A stretch of DNA of 40,258 nucleotides from Streptococcus cristatus. Its GTDB lineage: Bacteria; Bacillota; Bacilli; Lactobacillales; Streptococcaceae. The translations under genes and the position numbers were made by a program. How positions within the stretch are numbered: position 1 is the first letter of the stretch; each line of letters starts with the position of its first letter. Positions 33,173 to 40,258 of this stretch are shown here, piece after piece. The notes beneath the pieces are model-generated. The model saw only the letters and a list, made by a program, of their open reading frames with translations, ran no database searches and had not been told where the DNA came from. The stretch lies in assembly GCF_003943505.1 (NCBI RefSeq), contig NZ_RJPS01000007.1, forward strand, positions 39,071 to 79,328, given 5' to 3'.

Positions 33173-34334
33173 TGCCTTCTCCTAATTCTTGATCACTTTC
33201 TTCGTACAAACCGCTGACCTTCTTGTACCACTTAAAGAGCGCTGTGATGGCAACCTTGGCTGACGCATAAGCTGGAATCCCCAGCAAGACGCCCCAGATA
33301 CCAAACATGGTTCCTGAAGTCAGCAAAACAAATAAAATCGTAATCGGATGGATGCTTAATTGACTTCCCAAAATCAAAGGAGACACGAAGCGCCCCTCAA
33401 TAGTCTGCTCCACGATAAAGACGATAATGACTTTCAACAGCATTATCGGACCAGCAATCAAGCCAAGAACCAAGGCTGGCAACATGGCAAGGAAGCTTCC
33501 CAGATAAGGCACCAAGTTCAAAACCCCTGCCACAACGGCTAGAGTCACACCGTAACGCAAGCCAATGATCTTGAAAAGAATCATAAACATAAAGGCCACA
33601 ATAATCGCTACAGTCACCTGACCACGAACATAATTGGCCAACTGGGTATTAACATCCGTCATAACCTGACCAAATGACTCGCGGAATTTCGTTGGCAAGA
33701 ACTGAACTACATAGCCTTTGAGATTCTTCCCATCGCGTAGCAAATAGAAAAGAATGAAAGGCATGATGATAATAGCTACAATGATTTGTGAAGCCGTACT
33801 AATCAAATTGCTAGCCCAATTGACTGCCTTAGATGAAAAATTGCTAGCCCATGAAGTAATCTGGGTCGAAAGCTTATTCGTAACTTGCTCGATTTGTGGC
33901 TTCAAATCATCTGAAATATGATTGTCCAAAACATCTTCAATCATTTTATTGGCTTGCTTGAGATAGGCGGGAACATTCTTTGAAAAACTCACTATCTGAT
34001 GCTGCAAGCTAGGAATAGCAACTGCCAAGCCCCACACAATCAAGATACCAATCAAGACAAAGACAATCGTAATTCCAGCCACACGGCTAATCTTGCGCTT
34101 TTCCATCCAGTCGACAATGGGATTGAGCAGATAGTAAAGCAGCCCAGCCAAAATCACTGGCAACATAATGACACCAATAAACTCAATCACTGGTGTAAAA
34201 ATAAAGCTAATTTTGCTAAGAATAAAAATGTTCAAACCGATGAGCAAGGTCACCAAAAATACGGTAATGGCCTTATTATCCAAGAACCATCTAAAAAACC
34301 AGGATAAACTAAAATCTTTTTCTTTGTGTTCCAT
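33165..34334 (-). CDS. AI-2E/PerM-family membrane transporter
   Basis: The 389-residue protein has about eight membrane helices: a pair at about 25-75, one near 90-112, an extracellular amphipathic region (about 115-185), then helices from about 190 to 350. The motif VPYLGSFLAMLPALVLGL is the conserved core of this family (PF01594). Members export signals or ions; the substrate here is unknown. ATG 34334 (MEHKEKDF) has AAAGGAGTCG; 21 further upstream codons are open but lack a ribosome site. A weak -10 TACAAT lies at 34367-34362. Confidence 0.88.
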   Translation of the reverse strand: MEHKEKDFSLSWFFRWFLDNKAITVFLVTLLIGLNIFILSKISFIFTPVIEFIGVIMLPVILAGLLYYLLNPIVDWMEKRKISRVAGITIVFVLIGILIVWGLAVAIPSLQHQIVSFSKNVPAYLKQANKMIEDVLDNHISDDLKPQIEQVTNKLSTQITSWASNFSSKAVNWASNLISTASQIIVAIIIMPFILFYLLRDGKNLKGYVVQFLPTKFRESFGQVMTDVNTQLANYVRGQVTVAIIVAFMFMILFKIIGLRYGVTLAVVAGVLNLVPYLGSFLAMLPALVLGLIAGPIMLLKVIIVFIVEQTIEGRFVSPLILGSQLSIHPITILFVLLTSGTMFGIWGVLLGIPAYASAKVAITALFKWYKKVSGLYEESDQELGEGSE

Positions 34335-34486
34335 ATTCGACTCCTTTGGATATTCCTTTTCATTGTAACATTTTTCAGAAAAAATATCTTCAAGCAACCA
34401 TGATGAAATGCCTTATTTATTGGACTTTTTCACCGATTGAAGTTAAAGTCCTGTTTTCTCTATTCATTCTGCGAAAATAAAGAAAA

Positions 34487-34665
34487 ATGAGGCTGGGACA
34501 AAAGTCCTAGCCTCTCAATTGTCTTTGGATTGTCGAGCAAGACGCAGTGGTTGAGTGGGCTCTACTACGCTGATTTCATCAGCTTTCACAGCCCTACTCA
34601 ACTGTGCGGAGGTGGGACGACGGAATCGAATTCTAACGAATTACCGATTTCTGTCCCACTCTCAT
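34487..34665. repeat. MITE-like repeat with three hairpins, downstream of manA
   Basis: The 179-base element has imperfect terminal inverted repeats: ATGAGGCTGGGAC at the left and, reversed, ATGAGAGTGGGAC at the right (11 of 13). Inside are three stem-loops: 34489-34514 (GAGGCTGGGAC/GTCCTAGCCTC), 34551-34601 (TTGAGT, GGGCT and GCTGAT with their complements) and 34612-34659 (GTGGGAC...GTCCCAC). It codes for nothing obvious. It looks like the non-coding repeats scattered through genomes of this streptococcal group, and its right end may terminate manA. Confidence 0.75.
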
Positions 34666-34676
34666 TTGTTTTTTCA

Positions 34677-35618
34677 CTATGGATGGCTGACAATCAGTTG
34701 TAAGTCGCCAGACAAGGTCCATTCTGTGACATCGCTCGGCAGGATGAAATGAGAGCCTTTTTCGATAGGATACACTAGTCCATCCACTGTCAACTCTCCA
34801 GCACCCTCCAAAACGCTAAACAGACTGTAATCTGCTGTCTTTTTAAACTCAACAGAACCAGCAATGTCCCACTTGTAAACAGCAAAGAAGTCATTGGCCA
34901 CCAAAAGAGTAGAGATCAAATCGTCTGCCTGAATGGTAACGGGACGGCTATTAGCAGGCTCGCCGATAGTCAGAACATCAATAGACTGCTCCAAATGCAA
35001 CTCGCGCAAATTGCCAGCGTCGTCCTTACGATCAAAGTCATAAACCCGATAAGTAGTATCGCTAGACTGCTGAGTTTCTAAAATCAGAATCCCTGAGCCA
35101 ATAGCATGCATGGTGCCACTTGGCACATAGAAGAAATCACCAGCCTTGACTGGAATTTTGGTCAAAAGATGATCCCAGTCCTTGCTCTCGATTTGCTGGC
35201 GCAGCTCTTCCTTGCTCTTGGCATTGTGACCGTATATAATCTCTGCCCCTTCGTCTGCAGCGATGACATACCAGCATTCTGTCTTGCCAAGCTCACCTTC
35301 GTGCTCTAGTCCATAGGCATCATCTGGATGGACCTGAACGCTGAGCCAGTCATTGGCATCCAAAATCTTCGTCAAAAGCGGAAAGACAGGCTCTGGACGA
35401 TTGCCAAAAAGCTCACGGTGCTCGGCATAGAGCGCATCTAGATTCTGACCTGCAAAACGGCCATTCTTGACGGTTGAGACACCGTTCGGATGAGCCGAAA
35501 TTGCCCAATACTCTCCCACATGGTCACTGGGAATTTCATAGCCAAAGACATCATGCAGCTTGGTGCCACCCCAAATTTTCTCCTGCATCACAGACTCTAG
35601 AAATAACGGTTCTGACAT
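34677..35618 (-). CDS. manA: Mannose-6-phosphate isomerase, class I
   Basis: ManA interconverts mannose 6-phosphate and fructose 6-phosphate, letting PTS-imported mannose enter glycolysis. The 313-residue length fits the short Gram-positive form. Zinc-site motifs are QVHPDD (about residue 95-100) and GKTECWYV, followed by the cupin segment FFYVPSGTMHAIGSG. The ATG at 35618 has AAGGAGAC. Promoter and a leader of about 75 bases precede it; the three-hairpin repeat follows within a few bases of the stop. Confidence 0.95.
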   Translation of the reverse strand: MSEPLFLESVMQEKIWGGTKLHDVFGYEIPSDHVGEYWAISAHPNGVSTVKNGRFAGQNLDALYAEHRELFGNRPEPVFPLLTKILDANDWLSVQVHPDDAYGLEHEGELGKTECWYVIAADEGAEIIYGHNAKSKEELRQQIESKDWDHLLTKIPVKAGDFFYVPSGTMHAIGSGILILETQQSSDTTYRVYDFDRKDDAGNLRELHLEQSIDVLTIGEPANSRPVTIQADDLISTLLVANDFFAVYKWDIAGSVEFKKTADYSLFSVLEGAGELTVDGLVYPIEKGSHFILPSDVTEWTLSGDLQLIVSHP

Positions 35619-35691
35619 AATAGTCTCCTTACATATTTTTCATCTTCCAAAATCCCATATTCCTTGGCGATGAAAATTTGGAACTGCTTAC

Positions 35692-35721
35692 ATTATAATA
35701 TAGACTCGGGCACTTTGTCTA
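35692..35721 (-). promoter_or_regulatory. Promoter of manA
   Basis: Minus strand TAGACA (35721-35716), an 18-base spacer and TATAAT (35697-35692), about 75 bases ahead of the start. Confidence 0.65.
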
Positions 35722-35747
35722 CTCCTCACCTTACTTTACATAAAAAA

Positions 35748-35763
35748 TCTGGCTCTGGCCAGA
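35748..35763 (-). terminator. Terminator after the PAP2 gene
   Basis: On the minus strand TCTGGC pairs with GCCAGA around CAGA and is followed by TTTTTTATG. It begins three bases after the stop. Confidence 0.75.
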
Positions 35764-35766
35764 CCT

Positions 35767-36267
35767 TTATAATAAAAAGAGTAAAGCTCCCCAGCAAATG
35801 CCACAAAGGTATCCTATCACTACATCCTTTGGATAGTGCACTCCACCAATCACGCGCACCGCAGCCAGCCCTGCTGAAAGCAAGAGGCAGATAAGCCCCG
35901 GCAGCCAGAAAAAGTAAAGCAAACACATGGAAATCACTGTCGCCGAAAAGACATGGCGGCTGGGCATGGACTTACCTGATGTATCCTTGGCCAGCAAGGG
36001 TTGAATAGCCCATTTCTCGTAGGGGCGTGCTTGATTCAGCCGTTTACGAATAGCTGACAAGAGACCAAATCCAATAGCTGGTAAGAAGAAAAAAGCAAGC
36101 AGGCCTTTCCAGCCTTCTGTCAGAAGGGCATCAATCAAGACCAATCCATACACTAGAGGCATAAAAACAGTCATCCCCCTATTAAAATAGGCCATCCCTT
36201 TCACTATCCTAGGGCGACTGAGAAAAGGAGCTGTTAATTGTTGATAAAAAATTGTGTAGTCTTTCAT
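35767..36267 (-). CDS. PAP2-family membrane phosphatase
   Basis: The 166-residue protein has about five membrane helices and the three-part PAP2 signature: K-x6-RP in KRLNQARPYE, PSRHVFSA (catalytic His) and R-x5-H-x3-D in RVIGGVHYPKD. Bacterial members dephosphorylate undecaprenyl pyrophosphate or phosphatidate; which applies is not visible. The start is at 36267. It is a single gene, with its own terminator, between manA and the glycogen genes. Confidence 0.9.
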   Translation of the reverse strand: MKDYTIFYQQLTAPFLSRPRIVKGMAYFNRGMTVFMPLVYGLVLIDALLTEGWKGLLAFFFLPAIGFGLLSAIRKRLNQARPYEKWAIQPLLAKDTSGKSMPSRHVFSATVISMCLLYFFWLPGLICLLLSAGLAAVRVIGGVHYPKDVVIGYLCGICWGALLFLL

Positions 36268-36356
36268 GCTTACTTACCCTACTTTTCTAAACGTTGGACT
36301 CTCATACTTTCTCTACTATAGCATAATTCTTTATAAGATGGTAGATGGATAACAAA

Positions 36357-36384
36357 AGAGACTGAGATCCAGGTCCCAATCTCT
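36357..36384. terminator. Terminator after glgP
   Basis: AGAGATTGGGA pairs with TCTCAGTCTCT (minus strand, G-U pairs) and a TTTTGTT tail follows; the plus strand also ends in TTTTTG. Confidence 0.65.
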
Positions 36385-36409
36385 TTTTGTTCATATTTTC
36401 TCAGGAGTA

Positions 36410-38805
36410 TTATTTCTCCAAGTTCCAGATTTCCTTGGCATATTGCTCAATGGTATCATCTGAGGTGAACTTGTCGGATGTAGCGATATTAATCAAGCTC
36501 ATGCGAGCCCATTTTTCTTTGTCACGATAGAGGGCATCAATCTTCTCTTGAGCTTCCACATAGGCATGAAAGTCTTCCAAGAGGAAATATTCATCATTGT
36601 GGGTGATGAGGGCTTCGTAGATTTCAGAGCCTTCTTCACGAACGTTTGGAATGGTGCCGTTGACAAAGGTATCGACTACCCGGCGAATGTCTGGATTGCT
36701 TTCATAGACACCGCGTGAGTAATAATCATGGCGGGCATAGTGCTCGTAAACTTGATCCTTGTCCATCCCGAAGATGACAATGTTGTCGTCACCGACCTCG
36801 TCCTTGATTTCGATATTGGCTCCGTCCAGTGTAGCTAGGGTAATGGCACCAGTCATCATGAACTTCATGTTGGAAGTACCAGAAGCTTCCTTGGAAGCCA
36901 GGGAAATCTGCTCTGATACATCCGCAGCTGGAATGATGAGCTCGGCCAGGCTGACCCGGTAGTTTTCTAGGAAAACAACCTTTAGTTTGCCTTGCAGGCT
37001 TTCATCCTTGTTGACCAGATTGGCTACTTCATTGATCAGCTTTATAACAGACTTGGCAAAGTGATAGCCCGGAGCAGCCTTGGCACCAAAGATAAAGACG
37101 CGCGGCACCATATCCTTATCAGTATTGTCCTTGAGGTCCCAGTAAAGCTTGATGATATGAAGCAGGTTGAGCAGCTGACGCTTGTAGGCATGGAGGCGTT
37201 TCACCTGGACATCAAAGATGGCTTCTGTAGAAACTTCTACTCCTGTTGATTCCTTGATGAAGTCAGCCAGACGAGCCTTGGCTTCTTGCTTCACTCGGTA
37301 GAAATCAGCCAGCACTTGCTGATCATCCTTGAATTCCAAAAGCTTGCGCAGCTCGTGGATATCACTTCTCCAGCCCTTGCCAATCAACTTATCAATCTCA
37401 GCTGACAGCGGCTCATCCGCAATCTGCAGCCAGCGACGCTGGATAATGCCATTGGTCTTGTTATTAAACTTCTCTGGGTAAATGCTGTAAAAATCACGTA
37501 AGGTATCTTCTTTGAGCAATTCGGTGTGGAGTTTGGCAACACCATTAATCGAATGACCACCGATGACAGCCAAGTGAGCCATATGGACTTGATTTTCCCT
37601 GACAATCCGAGTATTCTCGATGACCCGTGGATCGATACCGCGTCCAGCCATTTCAGCTACATAGCGGTTGTCGATTTCTAGGATAATCTGATAAACCCGC
37701 GGCAGGACATTCTTAAAGAGCTCTGCATCCCATTTTTCCAAGGCTTCTGACAAAATGGTGTGGTTGGTGTAGCTCATGGTCTTAACCGTCGCCTTCTATG
37801 CATCTGCCCACTCGAGACCATAGTCATCCAGCAAAAGGCGCATAAATTCAGCCGGTGCAACAGCTGGATGGATATCGTTGATATGGACAGAGACCTTCTC
37901 ATGAATATCCTTGAGCGGACGACCTTGCTTGAGGTAAGACTTGATAATAGTCTGCAAACCTGCACTGGTCATAAAATATTCCTGAATCAGACGCAGTTCT
38001 TTTCCTTTATAACTAGAGTTGTCTGGATAGAGAATGGCAGTGATGTCCTGCACCCGTCGACGGGCTTCGATCGTCGGATAGTCCAATTCATATTCTTCTG
38101 GGATTTCAACATCCCAAAGACGGAGATTGTTGATATTGTCATTGCCAAAGCCAATTTGCGGCACATCATAAGGAACTGCTCGCAGAGTTTGAGAATGCTC
38201 ATAAACTGGCACAATACGGCCTTCTTCATTGGCACGGAGGTAAACATTACCAAAGATTTTAACATCCACAATGCCGTGATCCTTACGGGTTTCTCAGACA
38301 TTGCATAGACTGCCAAACCAATCATCTGGAATCTCGACCTGATAGCCATTCACGATTCTCTGCTTGAAAAGACCATAGCGATAGCGAAGTCCATTGCCAA
38401 AACCTGGATAGCCAGTAGTAGCTAGCGAGTCCATGAAAGCCGCTGCTAAGCGACCAAGGCCCCATTTCCCAAAGCCATGTCGTGCTCAGCATTTTTTACA
38501 TCCTCAAAGTCAACTCCTAACTCAACAAAACTTTCCTTGACCGTATCGAGAATACCTAAATTGAGCAGGTTGGTTTCCAGCATACGTCCTGGTAGAAACT
38601 CAATTGAGAAATAATAGGCTGTTTTTTGCTGCTGTTCCACAAGTTTATTGCGGCGCTCCAGCCACAGTGGCGTAATATATTTACGAATGGTACTAGCGAG
38701 GGCTTGAAAAAGCTCGGCAGGTGTAGCATCCGCAATCTTAATCAGCTGTCGTTCGTGCAAAGTATCCTTGAAATCTCGGATAAACTGTTCTTTATTTAAC
38801 TCCAT
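36410..38805 (-). pseudogene. glgP: Glycogen phosphorylase, disrupted by one frameshift and two stop codons
   Basis: Homology runs from MELNKEQFIRDF at 38805 to the stop at 36410 and would give 798 residues, the expected size, after repair. Lesions: (1) one base missing in a G-run at 38463-38460, where [12 protein letters not shown] becomes GNGALVA-stop; (2) TGA at 38296-38294 in place of Trp in LCNVWETRKDH; (3) TAG at 37798-37796 in place of Trp after GLEWADA. In addition the highly conserved NDTHP reads NDIHP. The C-terminal half, with the PLP lysine in GTSNMKF, is intact. Three lesions in one gene and none in neighbours argue for decay rather than sequencing error. Glycogen breakdown by this route should be lost unless another phosphorylase (MalP type) substitutes. 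Confidence 0.9.
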
Positions 38806-38888
38806 TTTTACGAATCAACTTCCTTTCTTTTAGGGAAAAGCATCCGTCTGGATAAGACGTCAACATAAGAAAGACCACTTACTCGACA

Positions 38889-38919
38889 AATCCTCTCTTG
38901 TCAGAAACAAGAGAGGATT
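38889..38919. other. Perfect 12-bp stem-loop between glgA and glgP
   Basis: AATCCTCTCTTG pairs perfectly with CAAGAGAGGATT around seven bases. The minus-strand tail is only TTGTCG, so it is a poor terminator and more likely an mRNA processing or stability element between the two genes. Confidence 0.55.
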
Positions 38920-38938
38920 GCTGTTCTAATGCAACATG

Positions 38939-40258
38939 CTAGAGCAGTGACTCATATAAATCACTGTATGCTCGACTGGCTGTATCCCAAGAGAAATCTC
39001 TTTCCATAGCCTGAGTTTGCAGACTGCGCCAAGCTTCTCGGTCATGCCAGTAAAGATTGAGGGCTTCTTTGAAAGTCCATGTTAGCCAATAACCAGAGAA
39101 GTTATTGAAGCTAAAGCCTGTTCCCTGTCCACTATAAACGTTGTAAGGTTCAACCGTATCCCGCAGGCCACCAACCTCGTGAACCAGCGGCAGTGTACCG
39201 TAACGCATGGACATCATCTGAGACAGACCGCAAGGTTCAAAGCGGCTCGGCATAAGGAAAATATCACTAGCCGCATAGATTTCCTGAGCCAAAGTAACAT
39301 CAAAAAGGATATTCGCGGATAATTTTTCAGGATAAGCCTGGCCAAACCAAGCGAAGGCACGTTCAAATGCAGGGTCACCTGTTCCAAGTAGCACAATTTG
39401 CACATCTTCCTGAAGCAGATTATGCAACTCTTCCACCACCAAATCAAAACCTTTTTGACGAGTCAAACGAGAGACGATACCAACGACAGGAACATCATCC
39501 CGAACTGGCAAGCCTACTTTTGATTGAAGAGCTCGTTTGTTTTCTAATTTCCCGGTCAAATCATCTTTATTAAAGTGGTAAGCCAGCATTTTATCAGTTT
39601 CTGGATTGTAGATATCTGTATCGATACCATTGACAATACCGACCAGCTTGCCAGACTCCATCCGAAGAACCTGATCCAGACCGCAACCAAACTCAGCCGT
39701 CCGAATTTCGTTGGCATAGCTAGGTGAGACAGTTGTCACGCGATCCGCATAAAGAATACCCGCCTTCATCCAGTTGAGGCAGTCATTCCAACGGAGAGTT
39801 CCGTCCGCATAACGTTCATAGCCGACACCAAAGAGTTCCCAGAGCATGCTGTCCGAAAACTGTCCCTGAAACTCTAAGTTGTGAATGGTCAGCACCGTCT
39901 TGATATTATTATAGGCCTGAATCCAGCGATATTTTTCCTTGACCAAGAAAGGAACCATGGCCGTATGGTAGTCGTGCGCATGGAGAACATCTGGAATAAA
40001 ATCAATGCGCTCCATCAGTTCGATTGCTGCTAATTGGAAGTAAGCAAAACGTTCGCCGTCATCAAAATCACCATAGACATGCCCACGGAAGAAATAATGC
40101 TGATTGTCAATAAAGTAGAAGTTGACGCCTTCCAACTCAATCTTTTTGACACCGACGTATTCTCGACGCCAACCGACACTGACTTCAAAGGAGAAGAGGT
40201 CTTCAACTTGATCACCAAATTTAGCATCCGTCATGTCATAGTACGGCAGAATGACTCC
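38939..40258 (-). CDS. glgA: Glycogen synthase (5' end outside window)
   Basis: GlgA extends alpha-1,4-glucan chains from ADP-glucose. The visible 439 residues (family about 477) run from [14 protein letters not shown] to the stop; the N-terminal ADP-binding KxGGL loop lies beyond the edge. Features seen: [25 protein letters not shown], the GT-B C-terminal [14 protein letters not shown] and the catalytic region [13 protein letters not shown]. No lesion is visible, in contrast to glgP directly downstream. Earlier glg genes (glgB, glgC, glgD) would be expected outside the window. Confidence 0.96.
   Translation of the reverse strand, partial: GVILPYYDMTDAKFGDQVEDLFSFEVSVGWRREYVGVKKIELEGVNFYFIDNQHYFFRGHVYGDFDDGERFAYFQLAAIELMERIDFIPDVLHAHDYHTAMVPFLVKEKYRWIQAYNNIKTVLTIHNLEFQGQFSDSMLWELFGVGYERYADGTLRWNDCLNWMKAGILYADRVTTVSPSYANEIRTAEFGCGLDQVLRMESGKLVGIVNGIDTDIYNPETDKMLAYHFNKDDLTGKLENKRALQSKVGLPVRDDVPVVGIVSRLTRQKGFDLVVEELHNLLQEDVQIVLLGTGDPAFERAFAWFGQAYPEKLSANILFDVTLAQEIYAASDIFLMPSRFEPCGLSQMMSMRYGTLPLVHEVGGLRDTVEPYNVYSGQGTGFSFNNFSGYWLTWTFKEALNLYWHDREAWRSLQTQAMERDFSWDTASRAYSDLYESLL

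Noticed and set aside
36410..38269. Treating the open segments of glgP as two or three separate genes
   Set aside because: The segments align end to end with one phosphorylase, the inner starts lack ribosome sites and the breaks are single-base changes.

Overview
The window looks like core chromosome of an oral streptococcus of the sanguinis/gordonii/mitis type. Evidence: moderate GC, streptococcal gene neighbourhoods (pyrK-pyrD-pyrF-pyrE, rpiA-deoB-punA-deoD, pheS-GNAT-pheT, glgA-glgP), a pavA-type adhesin/RqcH gene, strong AGGAGG ribosome binding sites, PyrR attenuators and T-boxes. I see no rRNA, tRNA, CRISPR array, phage or transposase gene. The species call is inference; the gene identities come from motifs and overall protein resemblance, with no database search.

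Layout. 1-941 holds the 5' part of a membrane GT-C glycosyltransferase-like gene. 1054-4550 is the pyrimidine cluster on the minus strand, in two transcription units (pyrK-pyrD and pyrF-pyrE). Each has a consensus promoter with 17-bp spacing and its own PyrR-type attenuator. 4597-7416 holds three tandem genes for membrane-anchored proteins, each with two copies of one small extracellular domain; a seventh copy lies at 15546-16163 on a different membrane anchor. 7527-8435 is a LysR regulator facing the other way. 8483-15319 is a nucleoside/pentose salvage block on the minus strand: rpiA, deoB, punA, a ClC-type channel, a 570-bp repeat-rich gap, deoD, a HEPN-motif protein and a sirtuin. 16394-17954 is mnmE with a small ORF abutting it. 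18061-21800 carries an HrtAB-like ABC exporter, a lipoprotein gene with CopY-like operators, a DUF1722 protein and an unknown membrane protein. 21918-28043 is an aromatic amino acid region: pheS-GNAT-pheT under a Phe T-box, then a lone trpX under its own T-box. 28043-29692 is pavA. 29860-36267 contains budA, a PHP phosphatase, a DUF4298 protein, a TPR protein, an AI-2E-type permease, manA with a three-hairpin repeat behind it, and a PAP2 phosphatase. 36410-40258 is glycogen metabolism: glgP, broken by three separate lesions, and glgA, intact as far as the window shows.

How the genes work together. The pyr genes make UMP and are shut down by PyrR when pyrimidine nucleotides are plentiful. rpiA, deoB, punA and deoD interconvert ribose phosphates and purine nucleosides. 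pheST and trpX respond to uncharged tRNA through T-boxes. The most unusual observations are the deoD-HEPN-sirtuin trio, the seven-copy FxWT domain family, the glgP pseudogene beside an intact glgA, the paired CopY-like boxes on a lipoprotein promoter, and two non-coding repeat structures (10796-11147 and 34487-34665).
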